Assembly: GCF_002532075.1 (NCBI RefSeq)
Contig: NZ_LYXE01000170.1
Coordinates: 62,001 to 126,000, forward strand
Length of the DNA stretch: 64,000 nt
Origin: Candidatus Chloroploca asiatica
GTDB taxonomy: Bacteria > Chloroflexota > Chloroflexia > Chloroflexales > Chloroflexaceae
Direction: 5' to 3'
The position numbers and the translations under genes are program-made. This document shows, one piece after another, positions 63,901-64,000 of the stretch; the first letter of the stretch is position 1; the number at the start of each line of letters is the position of its first letter. The notes under the pieces were generated by a model. It did not search any database. It saw only the letters and a program-made list of their open reading frames with translations, and had not been told where the DNA came from.

Positions 63901-64000
63901 CGCATCTGGCTCGCGCCGCTCTTGCCGCCCCATGAAGCGCGCACCCTTTTTGCCGAAGCCCGCGGGATTGCCGAAGCAGGGAAGCGCCAGCGTCTGCTCA
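60913..64000 (+). CDS. BTAD-domain transcriptional regulator with ATPase and TPR regions (3' end beyond window)
   Basis: About 1029 residues are visible and the frame is open at the right edge. Residues 1-90 are a winged-helix DNA-binding domain (LVVTLFGTPRLVRDGLAVEL), 95-250 a bacterial transcriptional activator (BTAD) helical domain (FDPLQEDLQRDAMRLHYYAG). The AAA/STAND module begins with FIGRQTELALIAEAV and Walker A GEPGLGKT (300-307); TPR-like helices occupy the C-terminal part (LAEALKLAEAAGFLGLQPYL). Such SARP/LAL-like proteins activate neighbouring metabolic genes on binding a ligand. ATG 60913 has GGGAG 5 nt upstream; ATG 60901 is an alternative without one. Confidence 0.88.
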   Translation, partial: MLVVTLFGTPRLVRDGLAVELPRRRARALVYYLAAQTAPVSREQLLGLFWSDHDRSGAQQLLRTTLHAVRRALGPALVSGDYQLGLEADVDYRTLLATIQKPSADEAALAWALRGYRDDLLADFSLADAEPFEDWLAAERERARMLAIRGFTRLARLAEGREAYQVALDALRQALAFDPLQEDLQRDAMRLHYYAGDRVGAIRRYEQLQDLLDAEVGVPPMQATRELYDAIITDALVRLPPEHGAVELSRAGAPSLVTRASAPAPLQSPTLLALPFIGRQTELALIAEAVTQGQLVLIEGEPGLGKTRLATEFLGQHVAEHGLVLVGAARELEQSLPYQPVIAALRMLATHPRWPALRAQLDLAPVWLREVARLVPELAESLPGQPIALGNAEEARLWEGVAQLVMALVRHVPVGLLFDDLHWADASTLGLVGYLLRRSQDTQVSVLATTRPVRPRHALATLMTGLTRENHLKRLALQRLLPTETVFLAQQLCPHDAEVTAAWIQQTTEGNPYILVEVLSHALATGMLGPDGHLHLDGATAPIVPPTVYSLIEARLTRLAEGARRVLDAAVVAGREFEFEVAARAAALSEQAALDALDELQAARLVEPLDEGRYRFDHSLTVEVARHELGIPRQRSLHRRIAEAMEALHRNELDAVAGMIAWHFAQGGAPERAAEYALRAARRATAVAAWSEATALFEQALAGSQSVERFAILLDLGEALAQQGEGARAAERLREALALASNGTQANHARLKLAGVLVAQARYAEVIDLVRDLATQGAPGERAQALFRWGTALSLEGADLAEAALRLGEAERLVIAQASLDQMVLAQVRFELGSVAAQQGDLAQAVAYYHEAMRVADAVSDAPDRLNQAMMWRILARNNLAYHLHLLGELEAAEGYLAEALKLAEAAGFLGLQPYLLSTQGELALARGDLEAAEQAFSAGLALAERLDVPERIAGLVANLGLVALRRGETSLAIHRLSTAQAQADALGTHHLAAQIRIWLAPLLPPHEARTLFAEARGIAEAGKRQRLL

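Overview
The window is a moderately GC-rich bacterial chromosome segment with about 50 genes. It carries no phage, insertion sequence, CRISPR array or rRNA. Gene content and gene style point to Chloroflexota, most likely class Chloroflexia. Pointers are large membrane proteins with the C-terminal beta domain common in that phylum, a TsoY-like membrane protein, a BTAD/ATPase/TPR giant regulator, an alternative GlmU, an acyl-CoA carboxylase beta subunit and an acyl-ACP-reductase-like dehydrogenase. This placement is inference; there is no 16S or photosynthesis gene to confirm it.

Layout. 1-4661: a glycosyltransferase cut by the left edge, an AEC permease, then a response regulator, a small membrane protein and a nitronate monooxygenase. 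4700-15258 (minus strand): a fused acyl-ACP-reductase-like protein, a large secreted subtilase, a CCA/poly(A) nucleotidyltransferase, a methyltransferase and an ABC-F ATPase. 15514-25812: a TsoY-like membrane protein, carA overlapping a DNA methyltransferase, two cell-surface proteins, a glutathione peroxidase and small genes. 25955-30276: tRNA-CAU, tilS, hpt, ftsH. 30513-39241: aldehyde dehydrogenase, Uma2 nuclease, acyl-CoA carboxylase with a WecG-type glycosyltransferase, aspS, a response regulator fused to a roadblock domain, and a PIG-L deacetylase. 39238-45716 (minus): a five-gene envelope-precursor-like operon (phosphohexomutase, a degenerate phosphohexomutase, a membrane-anchored YvcK-like protein, an alternative GlmU, selA). 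45993-50966: greA, lysS, an AbrB-like/Doc-like pair, an epimerase and an acyltransferase. 51501-60796: a phosphatase, then a tungstate/molybdate block (GntR-PBP regulator, tupABC, convergent moaA and mrp), a glycosyltransferase and an MBL hydrolase. 60913-64000: a BTAD-type regulator cut by the right edge.

The most unusual theme is not a protein. Almost every intergenic gap contains one or more very long, nearly perfect palindromes (arms up to 31 bp, loops of 3-6 nt). Many overlap stop codons or sit between divergent genes where no terminator is needed. Arms are unrelated between sites but perfectly matched within a site. One dispersed element appears twice with four compensatory arm changes and an invariant TGAG loop. 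At 56329-56588 one arm of such a palindrome has been amplified into a 38-bp tandem array. On the protein side the main leads are the acyl-ACP-reductase-like fusion, the pseudo-phosphohexomutase/YvcK-like operon, and a Doc-like protein with a broken Fic motif.
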